Of a DNA stretch of 27,752 bases, positions 9,340-17,452 are shown piece after piece. Origin of the DNA: Bdellovibrio sp. ZAP7 (lineage in GTDB: Bacteria; Bacteroidota; Bacteroidia; Flavobacteriales; Flavobacteriaceae); assembly GCA_943324165.2 (NCBI GenBank), contig CALPKO020000001.1, positions 1 to 27,752 of the forward strand, given 5' to 3'. Made by a program: the position numbers and the translations under genes. The notes under the pieces are model-generated. The model searched no databases. It saw only the letters and a program-made list of their open reading frames with translations, and was not told the DNA's origin. Position 1 is the first letter of the stretch. The number at the start of each line of letters is the position of its first letter.

Positions 9340-10599
9340 TTAATCGTTCTCAAGCTTTAAAGCATTGTTTTCTTTGATTATTATTTCTCTTAATGCAATC
9401 AAAAATCCAATTATAATTGATTTATTGTCTAATTTGAGATAGAAGCCCATAAATACCCAATTGGATACAATCAAGAATATACTACTGCCTATTAAAAGTA
9501 AATTTATATTTGTTACCAATGGAATAGTTGATTTTGGTTGACGGTATAAAATTATTAAAAATATTATTAAAGTTATAACTCCAGCGATTCCTGCTTTCAG
9601 AAAAACAGTCATAAAACCATTGTGGGCAATCGGAATATACTGAACTTCTGAACCGTCAGTGGTATGAATTCGCCGGCCCAAATTTAAAGTAGAACCAAGT
9701 CCTTCTCCAAAAAGAACAGCGCCAATACCGTTAGACGATACTTGTTTTACAGCTATAATATTCTCGAAAGACCGATAATTATCATTAAAATCTTTCCAAT
9801 CATCTCTATTAATACGCGTTTTAAGCGCTTCTTCGGGAGCAATTTTTATTTTGTACAAAAGTCTGTTAACTCCATCTCCTGTTCGGTTTGGGTTATAATT
9901 TAAAATTAAAGAATAAGAAACTAAAGCAGTAATGATTAAAGCTGTTAAAACTTTTATGGTTGTTTTATTTAAAATTAAAAATCCTTTCATTGCCAAAATC
10001 AAAATCAAAAACTGAATCATATTGGTTCTAGCAAAATAAGTTAAACTAGAAAAACCAATGACCGAAGTGAAAAGAAAAATTTGTTTTTTAGAAAACGTTA
10101 ATTCAAATTTTTTGTGAAACATTAATAAAATTAGAATGTAAATCTCGTAATCGCTAAAAAATCCTCCTTTTGATCTAATTAAATTTAGGTCAAGCGATTT
10201 GAATTTAAAAAACGCGAAAATTAGCAATCCAATATGAATCAGGGCAATTGTAAATCCAGCATAAACTAAGATTCGAAATCCCTTTGATGATGGATACCTG
10301 CAAAGTTGGTAACCTATAAGCAATCCTAATACCGGTTTTGCTAGGTATGTAAAATCCCTTATTATGGGAAACAATCTATAAGAATAAATAAAAATGGAAG
10401 GTATAAATGAAATAAATAAAATAGCGGTGAAAAGGGAAACATATACTAAAATAGTTGGCGAATATTTTTGTTTGATTGTAAGTAAAAAAGTAATTGTCCA
10501 AATCAAAAAGGTTAACTCATAGGTCTGAAATAGTGAAAGTACAATACAAATTAGAAACAGAAAGGTGTTTAACGATATGTTTGAAAACTTAAATTTCAT
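9340..10599 (-). CDS. O-antigen polymerase (Wzy)-like membrane protein
   Basis: A 419-residue polytopic membrane protein with about ten to twelve predicted helices and one large periplasmic loop (about residues 235-320). The loop contains GEGLGSTLNLGRRIHTTDG and ends with the IAHNGFMTVFLKAGIAGV segment, the HN-x-F-x(n)-G pattern typical of Wzy/O-antigen ligase families. It lies between the flippase gene and the glycosyltransferases, a usual position for a Wzy polymerase, which joins undecaprenyl-linked repeat units in the periplasm. Wzy proteins diverge strongly, so the family rests on topology, loop motif and context. It shares only a general pattern with the ligase-like protein at 5623. The gap to the flippase gene is 48 bases. 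Confidence 0.82.
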   Translation of the reverse strand: MKFKFSNISLNTFLFLICIVLSLFQTYELTFLIWTITFLLTIKQKYSPTILVYVSLFTAILFISFIPSIFIYSYRLFPIIRDFTYLAKPVLGLLIGYQLCRYPSSKGFRILVYAGFTIALIHIGLLIFAFFKFKSLDLNLIRSKGGFFSDYEIYILILLMFHKKFELTFSKKQIFLFTSVIGFSSLTYFARTNMIQFLILILAMKGFLILNKTTIKVLTALIITALVSYSLILNYNPNRTGDGVNRLLYKIKIAPEEALKTRINRDDWKDFNDNYRSFENIIAVKQVSSNGIGAVLFGEGLGSTLNLGRRIHTTDGSEVQYIPIAHNGFMTVFLKAGIAGVITLIIFLIILYRQPKSTIPLVTNINLLLIGSSIFLIVSNWVFMGFYLKLDNKSIIIGFLIALREIIIKENNALKLEND

Positions 10600-10647
10600 T
10601 GAAAAGTATTGTTTTTTGCTAAAATAACATTTTGTTTTATACGAAAT

Positions 10648-11919
10648 TTAGATTTTTAGTTTTTTATTCAAATCTAGATAACTTGCATAAAAATATAGCA
10701 CTATAAATAAAATTTCCGAAATAGCAATTGCTACAATAACACCAATTAAAGCAAGACTATCTAATAAACTCACAATCAGAAAAATATTGACAAGAGTAAC
10801 AAAAATAGCAATTTTGATATAAACTTTATTTTTATTTGTAACAAACATTAATTGCTCCAGATAGAGAGACAAAGCCATTAATAACGGAATGATTAATGTG
10901 AATCGAAAAATACGCGCTAAAGAAATTATATTTTCAACGGAAACATTAAAAAATTGTAAAATTGGAATTGTAAAAAAATACATTACCAAAAGGGACGCAG
11001 TTACAATAATAAAATTAAATGACACATATTTCTTCCAGTATCTAAAACCTTCCATTGTATTCATACTGATTTTATAACAAACGCTTGGGAAAAAATACTT
11101 AAGATAAACTTGAATAAACGTGCGATAAAGCGTAATTACTTGTTCAACTATTTTGTACTGACCTGCTATTGAAAACCCCAAAAAGTAACTAGACATTAGC
11201 ATCGGAGAAAGTTGTCTTGTTGATAAAAACAATTGAGAAACACAAAAAGAAAAATCTTGTTTTATAATTGTTTTTACAACTTTAAAATTAGGCTTGATAA
11301 AGTTGAATTTATATTTGTGTTTAACAACAATGAGCCCGATAATATTACACATTAAGGAACTAAAACCTAATATAAAATTAACCAAAAAGTAATCACCTTC
11401 ATGTTTTATAAAACTGAAAATGAGAATGATATAAATTGATTTTGAAAAAACATTTACTAGGCTTGATTTTTTAAAATCTTCCAAACCTTGCAAAAACCAA
11501 ACGGGGTTAAAAACTTGAGCAAAAACAATGGTCAAGCTGAAGAAGAAGAGTTTTTTTTCTGAATAAAAAAAAGGAATAAAATAAATAAGGAGCGTTCCGA
11601 TTACAAGTGCAATAGAAAACAAAAAAAACTTTGTATATAGTGTTGTCGACAAGATACGCTCTAATTCGTTTTTGTCTGATCTGCTTTCGGATACTTGTTT
11701 AGTTCCTTTTATGTCAAATGCGTAATCTACTATTAGAATTAAGAACATCGAGAGTGCAAATCCCAACCCAACTTTTCCAAAACCTTCTATATGGCATGTT
11801 TTAACAATATATGGCGCAACAACTAATGGACTTAATAAATTGAAAGCCTGTCCTATGCCGTAGATAATAAAGTTTGCCTTGACCTTAAGAATGAGCTTTG
11901 CAAATAATTGTTTTATCAT
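10648..11919 (-). CDS. Wzx-type oligosaccharide flippase
   Basis: A 423-residue membrane protein with about 12 hydrophobic segments and the start typical of polysaccharide-biosynthesis flippases of the MOP superfamily: a first helix with ANFIIYGIGQAFNLLSPLVV, then APYIVKTCHIEGFGKVGLG, where the family usually shows a YL.R.LGPE.YG-like motif. The family moves undecaprenyl-diphosphate-linked repeat units from the cytoplasmic to the periplasmic leaflet. It lies next to the Wzy-like gene and 1 base after the FkbM methyltransferase stop, so translation is likely coupled. The high Phe/Ile/Leu content makes exact helix limits uncertain. An MviN-type lipid II flippase is less likely given the context and length. 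Confidence 0.85.
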   Translation of the reverse strand: MIKQLFAKLILKVKANFIIYGIGQAFNLLSPLVVAPYIVKTCHIEGFGKVGLGFALSMFLILIVDYAFDIKGTKQVSESRSDKNELERILSTTLYTKFFLFSIALVIGTLLIYFIPFFYSEKKLFFFSLTIVFAQVFNPVWFLQGLEDFKKSSLVNVFSKSIYIILIFSFIKHEGDYFLVNFILGFSSLMCNIIGLIVVKHKYKFNFIKPNFKVVKTIIKQDFSFCVSQLFLSTRQLSPMLMSSYFLGFSIAGQYKIVEQVITLYRTFIQVYLKYFFPSVCYKISMNTMEGFRYWKKYVSFNFIIVTASLLVMYFFTIPILQFFNVSVENIISLARIFRFTLIIPLLMALSLYLEQLMFVTNKNKVYIKIAIFVTLVNIFLIVSLLDSLALIGVIVAIAISEILFIVLYFYASYLDLNKKLKI

Positions 11920-11920
11920 T

Positions 11921-12739
11921 TTATATCCAGAAATGAATTAAAACGGGTTTTGGAGTTTGTTCGTATATTCCAGCAACATAATAGTTATATTCTGGAACAA
12001 AACTGGTTATTAATGCAATAATTTCTTTTGGGTCGTTTTGTGTATGGTAGGTTGTAATTGCGATTTTTGGTTTGTTTCTTTTGATCGTTTCGGCAGCACC
12101 TTTCAGCATTTCTTGTTCAAATCCTTCAATATCTGCTTTTAAATAGGTAATTTTTTGATTTTGATTAAAAATAGTGTCAATCTTGTGAATAGGAATTGTA
12201 CTTAAATTTACATTATTTTCTGCAGAAATAGCTCCATCAAGTGAATTTTCATCAAAGCTAATCATCCCGTCTTCATTTCCAACTGCACAATTATAAATAG
12301 TTGTTTTGTTGGCTTCATTTTTAAATGTTTTGTGCAAGGTATTAAAAAACGCGACGCTTGGTTCAATCATGTAAATGTGTTCGCATTTATCGATTACTGT
12401 CAATGGCATTAATCCTTCTGCAGTGCCAATATCCAATAAGACTTCTCCTTGTTCAATCTCGGTATGTTGCTTTTGATAATAATGCCAATCGTTGGTATCA
12501 AAAGTTTCTGCAACCACTTGATCTAATCGATCGATTGTAAATTTTCCGGGCCAATATAATTTTTTAGAAAAATTTTTAAAAGTAACCTCGTATTCGTTAT
12601 TAATGTGCTCTATTTTACCGATAAACTTTAAGGCTATAGTATGTACTTTTGGTTTTCCTAAAAACTGCAACAGTTGAGAAAAAGTTACATTATTTTTATT
12701 TACAAAAAGCCAAAAAAAAAGTATTTTTATTCTTCGCAT
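11921..12739 (-). CDS. FkbM-family SAM-dependent methyltransferase
   Basis: A 272-residue protein with the Rossmann SAM-binding motif VLLDIGTAEGLMPL (about 100-113), an acidic residue at the end of strand 2 (MIEPS), and the FkbM hallmark YLKADIEGFEQEMLKGA, then KPKIAITTYH. FkbM-family enzymes O-methylate sugars or other small hydroxyl acceptors. It is the first gene of the main polysaccharide transcript, so methylation of a sugar residue, possibly the non-reducing end, is a reasonable inference. A TAnnTTTG element lies 32 bases upstream of its ATG, and a terminator isolates it from the lipoprotein gene before it. The first 90 residues before the SAM motif are not recognised. Confidence 0.88.
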   Translation of the reverse strand: MRRIKILFFWLFVNKNNVTFSQLLQFLGKPKVHTIALKFIGKIEHINNEYEVTFKNFSKKLYWPGKFTIDRLDQVVAETFDTNDWHYYQKQHTEIEQGEVLLDIGTAEGLMPLTVIDKCEHIYMIEPSVAFFNTLHKTFKNEANKTTIYNCAVGNEDGMISFDENSLDGAISAENNVNLSTIPIHKIDTIFNQNQKITYLKADIEGFEQEMLKGAAETIKRNKPKIAITTYHTQNDPKEIIALITSFVPEYNYYVAGIYEQTPKPVLIHFWI

Positions 12740-12770
12740 TGCTGTTTATAGTAGTGTGAATAGATTTTTT

Positions 12771-12796
12771 CAAATGTATAAATAATTTATCATTTG
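12771..12796 (-). promoter_or_regulatory. Promoter -7 element within a near-palindrome, upstream of the polysaccharide operon
   Basis: On the minus strand TACATTTG (12771-12778) is a full match to the Bacteroidota -7 consensus TAnnTTTG and is 32 bases upstream of the FkbM start. The -33 position shows TTC rather than TTG. The 26 bases 12771-12796 form a dyad: CAAATG, one extra T, ATAAAT, a central A, ATTTAT, CATTTG. A regulator bound here would cover the -7 element. The promoter call is a consensus match only. Confidence 0.5.
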
Positions 12797-12810
12797 AACT
12801 CTGATAATTG

Positions 12811-12848
12811 AAAAAAACCATAAATCAGTTAGTGTGATTTATGGTTTT
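12811..12848 (-). terminator. Intrinsic terminator of the lipoprotein gene
   Basis: A perfect 14-bp inverted repeat (12814-12827 and 12835-12848) with a 7-base loop. On the minus strand it is followed by seven T residues (A-run 12811-12817). It starts about 20 bases after the lipoprotein stop codon and precedes the polysaccharide operon promoter, so it separates two transcription units. Confidence 0.85.
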
Positions 12849-12869
12849 ATTGTTTATACGTACAAGAAT

Positions 12870-13409
12870 TTATTTTGAAATTTTTGAAATTTCTGTTGTA
12901 AAATCTGTGTTTGAATACATCATCGGATCAAACTTATTGTCTTTTTGTTTTACTGGAAAAATTTTAGAAGTCACTTTGTCAACTTGCACAAAATTTTCAT
13001 CAGGAGTGAAGAAATTAAAAAATTCTGCACCTTTTAAGGTAAATGACTTATCTTTAAATGCTACCTTCAAACTATTTACTAAAATTTCTTTGTGTTCTTT
13101 TTGACCAAAATCGAAACGAATTTGAGTTGGATAAACACCTTCTGGCAAATTAAATACAATATCTTGTGCATTTTCATTTCCTTTTACTCCTACCCAAACA
13201 GAGTTTTGTTCCTCATAAGGACTTTGCGGATCATTACTTTCTTTAAAGAATATTTGAAAGTCATCATCTTCTTTAACAACTGCATTTAAAGTAAGATTAA
13301 ATAATTCAGGAGCGTTAGCTAATATATTTTCTTCCGCTTTGCCCTCTTTTTTACAAGAAAATAGCGACGTTACTACTAAAAATAATACAAGAAATTTAAG
13401 TGTTTTCAT
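12870..13409 (-). CDS. Small lipoprotein of unknown function
   Basis: A 179-residue protein with a lipoprotein signal peptide: a short basic start, a hydrophobic core and the lipobox LFSC, with the acylated Cys at position 19, followed by KKEGK. The mature part is hydrophilic and probably beta-rich; it contains VWVGVKGNENAQDIVFNL and GVYPTQIRFDFGQ segments but no family I recognise. It is presumably anchored in the outer or inner membrane. It lies between two surface-glycan gene groups on the same strand, yet it has its own TAnnTTTG element and a strong terminator, so it is probably expressed independently. A role in glycan export or a chance neighbour are both possible. Confidence 0.8.
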   Translation of the reverse strand: MKTLKFLVLFLVVTSLFSCKKEGKAEENILANAPELFNLTLNAVVKEDDDFQIFFKESNDPQSPYEEQNSVWVGVKGNENAQDIVFNLPEGVYPTQIRFDFGQKEHKEILVNSLKVAFKDKSFTLKGAEFFNFFTPDENFVQVDKVTSKIFPVKQKDNKFDPMMYSNTDFTTEISKISK

Positions 13410-13425
13410 ATTTTATATTTTTTTG

Positions 13426-13433
13426 CAAATTTA
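13426..13433 (-). promoter_or_regulatory. Promoter -7 element upstream of the lipoprotein gene
   Basis: On the minus strand this reads TAAATTTG, a full match to the Bacteroidota TAnnTTTG consensus, 16 bases upstream of the ATG. No clear TTG -33 element is found at the expected distance. The surrounding DNA is almost pure A/T, so a chance match is possible. Confidence 0.4.
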
Positions 13434-13455
13434 TACTTTTTATTAATATTTATAA

Positions 13456-15582
13456 TTAATTTATAATAATTTTTCTTTTTGATGGGACAAAAATATTTTC
13501 TCCATTTGTTTTCTTAATAACTAATCCAACTAAATAAGTTCCCTTTGATAAGTTACTTGTGAATATTACACTGTTAAATCCTGAATTATTTAAATTCTCT
13601 TTTTTGAAATGAGTTGTAATATCAGTACGTTCTTCTGTGTTTAACTTGATTTCAAATTTCAAATCATTGTTCTGAAGTAGAAGATAAATGGAGTCGTTCT
13701 TATTGTTGTTAATTCCATCGACGAAAGCCCATCCCCTTGTTTTTATAATGTTATTTTCAAAGTTAAAAGAATCAAAAAAATAATTAATTGGTTTGTTAGC
13801 TGTTAATTTATAATCAATTGGTTCAAGTTGGATAATTTTTTGGTTTTTAAAATGTAATTTAACTGAATCCAAAAATGTTTTTGTTATGAAATTCTCGTGG
13901 AAATTACGAGAAGATAACTTTTCATTTTTTTTATAAATAAAAATATAATTATCCATCAAATGAACATCGACAATTTCTTTTTTTAATAAAACATCAAAAG
14001 CATTTAAATGTTTTTTTGTTGTTATAAATAATCTTCGGGAATTAATTATTCCTTTTTTTAACTCAATTAATAAATTCGACGAAAACTCTTGCCCTTTTTT
14101 AATATTAGCTCGAGCAACATAACCATTTGAAATTGGTTTTTTAGCTTTTAGTGCTAGGAAACATAGGTCTTGATAATCATTCGTGTAATTAATATTGTAA
14201 TTATAGTCAAAGGGAGGATAAACAATTATATTGTCAAAATGCTCCATTACATTAATCCAGTTTTTGTCTTTTAAGGGAGTTTTATATTCTCCTTCAGGAA
14301 GCTTCCAACGCAAAAACAACTCTTGCGTGTCCCAAAGTTGCAAAACAGTTATAATAAGGAAAACAATAATTTTTAAATTTGTATTTATTTTTATTTTATT
14401 GAACATTAAAATAGATCCTATAAAAATCAGATAATATAGCGGCCAAACAAATCTCCCACTTGCCCGAAAAATAAAACCTAATTTTTCGATAATTTTCGGC
14501 AAAGGGAAGGTCGTTATAATTTTATCATTTAAGGAAATTACATTTGTTAAAGCAAACAAGCATAAAACTAAACACAAAATCAAAAGTAACCCCCATTTTT
14601 TTATGCGCAATAAGGATATTCTTTTTTTTGAAAATAAAAAAATAGAATAAATAAAGCTTAAAAAAGACAAGAGAATTATCCCTAAACCAAGATAAGCAAA
14701 TCCCTCGTATTGGCGTGGGTCTACTTTCCCCAAATCAGGAATTAACTTAGAATAAAAACCATACGAATCAAAGAATGAATTTAAGTTTAAACTATAAACG
14801 CTAAAGGGTTCACTAGAAGCGACATTTGTGCCGTTTTTAAATTCTATTATTCCAATCAAAACCCATGACAATCCAAACAGCATTAATGAAAGCGTCGGAT
14901 AAAAAACACATTGCTTAAAACTTATAGTTTTTTCAATTAAATAATGTTTTAAAGGAATAATAAAATTGAAGCTAAAAACCATAACTGAAAGATAAGGATT
15001 TACAGTACCGGCTATAAAAAATAATATTATTTGTTTATAATTTATTAGTTTGGAGTTTTGATAATTACTTGGTTTCAAATAATAGTAAATCGATGCTACA
15101 ATTAGAAAATGAGCACTTAAAGCTGGGTGTATACAACGAAATAACAAAACTGGGTTTGCAGCTATTAATATAACGGCCAAAAAACTAAACCATCTATTAA
15201 CTTTATGAAGATTAAAAATTTTGAGTGAATAAACAGCTGTTAGAAAGTGACATAAAAAAAGCCAAATTCCAAAAAATTGAAAATCATCAGATAGAATAGC
15301 GCTAAAAGGCTTAAAAATTAACGCTAGCAAGGGAATTGTATCCGTAAAACCTACATTTGTACCTAAAGGATAATTATAACTAGAAGTGTATCCAAAAGGG
15401 AACGACCAAGGGTCATATCGGTAAAATGCCCAACCTAAATAATGGGTCCCCCAATCATGATGCACAGACATCAACCAATTTATATTTGTTGGATTTATTA
15501 CTGCTAATCCATAAGAGAAATGAATTGTTAAAACGGCAACAATTAATGAAAACCCAAAGATTAAATATTTCGACGTTTTCAT
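13456..15582 (-). CDS. DUF6311-like multi-span membrane protein, candidate GT-C glycosyltransferase
   Basis: A 708-residue protein with about 10-12 membrane helices in the first 430 residues and a soluble C-terminal part of about 270 residues. The first loop after helix 1 reads SVHHDWGTHYLGWAFYRYDPW, followed by NYPLGTNVGFTDTIPL; I recall this pattern from DUF6311 proteins. An acidic residue in the first external loop is a feature of GT-C transferases, which use polyprenyl-phosphate sugars in the periplasm. The C-terminal end (about 590-708) looks like a beta-sandwich beginning with a GWAFVDG motif. The ATG at 15582 is chosen because it starts directly before helix 1; an ATG at 15609 would overlap the upstream gene by 20 bases. 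It follows the methyltransferase gene and a GtrB-like gene, which suggests glycan modification. The function is inferred, not established. Confidence 0.75.
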   Translation of the reverse strand: MKTSKYLIFGFSLIVAVLTIHFSYGLAVINPTNINWLMSVHHDWGTHYLGWAFYRYDPWSFPFGYTSSYNYPLGTNVGFTDTIPLLALIFKPFSAILSDDFQFFGIWLFLCHFLTAVYSLKIFNLHKVNRWFSFLAVILIAANPVLLFRCIHPALSAHFLIVASIYYYLKPSNYQNSKLINYKQIILFFIAGTVNPYLSVMVFSFNFIIPLKHYLIEKTISFKQCVFYPTLSLMLFGLSWVLIGIIEFKNGTNVASSEPFSVYSLNLNSFFDSYGFYSKLIPDLGKVDPRQYEGFAYLGLGIILLSFLSFIYSIFLFSKKRISLLRIKKWGLLLILCLVLCLFALTNVISLNDKIITTFPLPKIIEKLGFIFRASGRFVWPLYYLIFIGSILMFNKIKINTNLKIIVFLIITVLQLWDTQELFLRWKLPEGEYKTPLKDKNWINVMEHFDNIIVYPPFDYNYNINYTNDYQDLCFLALKAKKPISNGYVARANIKKGQEFSSNLLIELKKGIINSRRLFITTKKHLNAFDVLLKKEIVDVHLMDNYIFIYKKNEKLSSRNFHENFITKTFLDSVKLHFKNQKIIQLEPIDYKLTANKPINYFFDSFNFENNIIKTRGWAFVDGINNNKNDSIYLLLQNNDLKFEIKLNTEERTDITTHFKKENLNNSGFNSVIFTSNLSKGTYLVGLVIKKTNGENIFVPSKRKIIIN

Positions 15583-15589
15583 GTTTATT

Positions 15590-16354
15590 TTAGTGTTTTT
15601 TCCAAACATATAATATTGATACACCAAAAGGCATTTTGATTTTGTTATTTATAAATTTTCGCTCAAAGCTCATTATTTTGTATAATAAATCATTAACAAA
15701 TCCTGTGTTAAATGTTTCAAAATCGCTTCCTGATCCAGATCTGTTTTTACCCGATTTTAAAATATTTAAAGCTGTCCTAACCAAATAGATGGGTATAAAA
15801 AGTAAAAAATTGAAATAAGAGGTAAATATTTTTGTCCCATCATTTTTTAAAGAAAATAAATTTTCAATTTGATAAAGTTGATACCTTCTGAAATGATGGT
15901 TTATAACATCGTGATGACTCCACAAACTCATAAATGCCGGCACCGTTATATAAACAAGTCCATTTTTTTTAGTAACTCTTTTCATTTCTGAAACCGCCAA
16001 TTGATCGTTTTCAACATGCTCAATAACATCAAAAGCACAAACTAAATCAAAAGAATCATCTTCAAAAGGTAACGCGGTTATTGATCCATTTATAATTTCT
16101 AATCCGGTTTTTTCAGCAGCAAAATCGCAGCACTCTTTATCGTATTCAATTGAGACAACATTTCCAAAACTAGATAAATATTCAGAACTTCTTCCAGGGC
16201 CGCAACCGACATTAAGTATTTTTAAATCTTGGTTCTTTAAAGTTTTATCAATAATCAGCTTTTGAATAAAATTTGAAATTATTTTTTCTCTAGCCAAAAA
16301 CCACCAATTTTGTCGTTCTAAATCGTAATATTCTTTGTAGTAATCTTGTTGCAT
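15590..16354 (-). CDS. Class I SAM-dependent methyltransferase
   Basis: A 254-residue methyltransferase of the Methyltransf_11 type. Motif I is ILNVGCGPGRS (about 46-56), the strand-2 acidic residue is in VVSIEYDKE, and motifs further on read LPFEDDSFDLVCAFDVIEHVEND. The later HHDVINHHFRRY segment is common in methyltransferases of polysaccharide and lipid-linked sugar loci. A hydrophobic stretch (FNFLLFIPIYLVRTAL) suggests membrane association. The substrate is unknown; the position between a polyprenyl-sugar-forming GT2 and a large membrane protein suggests a lipid-linked or glycan acceptor. Its start overlaps the stop of the GT2 gene by one base (TAATG), and the downstream gene starts 7 bases after its stop, so the three form one operon. 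Confidence 0.87.
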   Translation of the reverse strand: MQQDYYKEYYDLERQNWWFLAREKIISNFIQKLIIDKTLKNQDLKILNVGCGPGRSSEYLSSFGNVVSIEYDKECCDFAAEKTGLEIINGSITALPFEDDSFDLVCAFDVIEHVENDQLAVSEMKRVTKKNGLVYITVPAFMSLWSHHDVINHHFRRYQLYQIENLFSLKNDGTKIFTSYFNFLLFIPIYLVRTALNILKSGKNRSGSGSDFETFNTGFVNDLLYKIMSFERKFINNKIKMPFGVSILYVWKKH

Positions 16355-17316
16355 TATTTTTGTTTTAAGTCTTCTTTTTCATTCCCATCTTGTATGATTT
16401 TATCAATTACAAATAATGGTCGATTTCGCACCTGATTATATATTCTTAAAACATATTCTCCTATCAATCCTAAAGATATTAACTGAACGCCACTAAATAA
16501 AATAATAGCTAAAATAGTCGCGGTAAATCCTTGAGGAACATCATTGTAATAGACTCTTCTGTAAATATTATAAGCAAAATAAATCAACGAAAAAAATACC
16601 GTGAAAAATCCCAATCTGGTAATAATTTTTACGGGGAAGTCACTAAAATTAAAAATACCATTGAACGCCAATTCAAATAATTTTGACCAACTGTATTTTG
16701 TTTCGCCAGCTTGTCGTTCGTCGCGGTCGTATTCAAAACCAATTTGCTTGAATCCTACCCAAGAACGCATTCCACGTAAATAACGGCTTTGTTCTGGCAT
16801 AGCATTCATATTGTCGACAACCCTGCGGCTCAACATTGAAAAATCACCACTGTCTATCGGAATGTTGAAATTAGATATTTTCTTTTGTAATCGGTAATAA
16901 GCAGAATAAGCTAGTTTTTTGAAAAAACTTTCTTTTCTGTTTTTTCTGATAGCATAAATTACGTCATAGCCATTGTTTAAAAGGGCATAAAATTCATTCA
17001 CTAATTCTGGCGGATCTTGTAAATCGCCATCAATAATCATAGCTCCTTTTTTACCTCGAACGTTTGCCAATCCGGCACTCACTGCCAATTGGTGTCCGTG
17101 GTTTCTTGACAATAAGACACCCGTAAACCGATGATCTTTGTTGCAAATGGCTTCAATTAACCTTTCTGTTTTGTCAGTGCTGCCATCGTTTATCAAAATT
17201 ACTTCGCAAGTAAACGGGGTTTTGTCTATTACGTTTGTTAATCTTTGTATTAGTTGTTCAAAAACTGCTTCTTCATTGTACAGTGGAACTATAATCGAAA
17301 TGTCAATATGACTCAC
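16354..17316 (-). CDS. DPM1/GtrB-like GT2 glycosyltransferase (polyprenyl-phosphate sugar synthase)
   Basis: A 320-residue protein with a GT-A domain and two C-terminal membrane helices (about 232-255 and 266-288), the layout of GtrB, ArnC and dolichol-phosphate mannose synthase. Motifs are ISIIVPLYNEE at the start, VILINDGSTDKT, and IIDGDLQDPPELV (Asp96, Asp98) for metal and nucleotide binding, then SGDFSMLSRRVV and the RDERQAGETKYSWSKL segment typical of this group. Such enzymes move a sugar from a UDP-sugar to undecaprenyl phosphate at the cytoplasmic face; a GT-C partner uses the product outside. The start is GTG at 17316 (GTG AGT CAT), placed 18 bases after a good promoter -7 element. 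No small GtrA-like flippase gene is next to it. Confidence 0.92.
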   Translation of the reverse strand: MSHIDISIIVPLYNEEAVFEQLIQRLTNVIDKTPFTCEVILINDGSTDKTERLIEAICNKDHRFTGVLLSRNHGHQLAVSAGLANVRGKKGAMIIDGDLQDPPELVNEFYALLNNGYDVIYAIRKNRKESFFKKLAYSAYYRLQKKISNFNIPIDSGDFSMLSRRVVDNMNAMPEQSRYLRGMRSWVGFKQIGFEYDRDERQAGETKYSWSKLFELAFNGIFNFSDFPVKIITRLGFFTVFFSLIYFAYNIYRRVYYNDVPQGFTATILAIILFSGVQLISLGLIGEYVLRIYNQVRNRPLFVIDKIIQDGNEKEDLKQK

Positions 17317-17334
17317 AATATATCTATTTATTTA

Positions 17335-17364
17335 CAAAACTATCAATTTTTAGCTAAAAAGCAA
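17335..17364 (-). promoter_or_regulatory. Promoter of the GtrB-like/methyltransferase/DUF6311 operon
   Basis: On the minus strand TTG (17362-17364), a 19-base spacer and TAGTTTTG (17335-17342) match both boxes of the Bacteroidota promoter at normal spacing, 18 bases before the GTG start. The spacer contains a perfect 14-base palindrome, TTTTTAGCTAAAAA (17347-17360), which could be an operator. Confidence 0.65.
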
Positions 17365-17418
17365 GTTTTTACGGTTGCTAAATACTTTCTGATTTTTGAA
17401 ATCTTTTTAAAGAATTTA

Positions 17419-17447
17419 ACTAATCCAGAATTGAATTCTGAATTAGT
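17419..17447 (-). terminator. Hairpin just after the AAA ATPase gene, probable terminator
   Basis: Two 14-base arms (17419-17432 and 17434-17447) pair with a single mismatch (17425/17441) around one central base. It begins 5 bases after the stop codon at 17453. The bases that follow on the minus strand are AT-rich but without a clean T-run, so termination is inferred from position and stem strength. Confidence 0.5.
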
Positions 17448-17452
17448 AAACA

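Noticed and set aside
12841..13104. Plus-strand frame of 87 codons opposite the lipoprotein gene
   Set aside because: It is antisense to a gene with a clear lipobox and starts inside a terminator stem.
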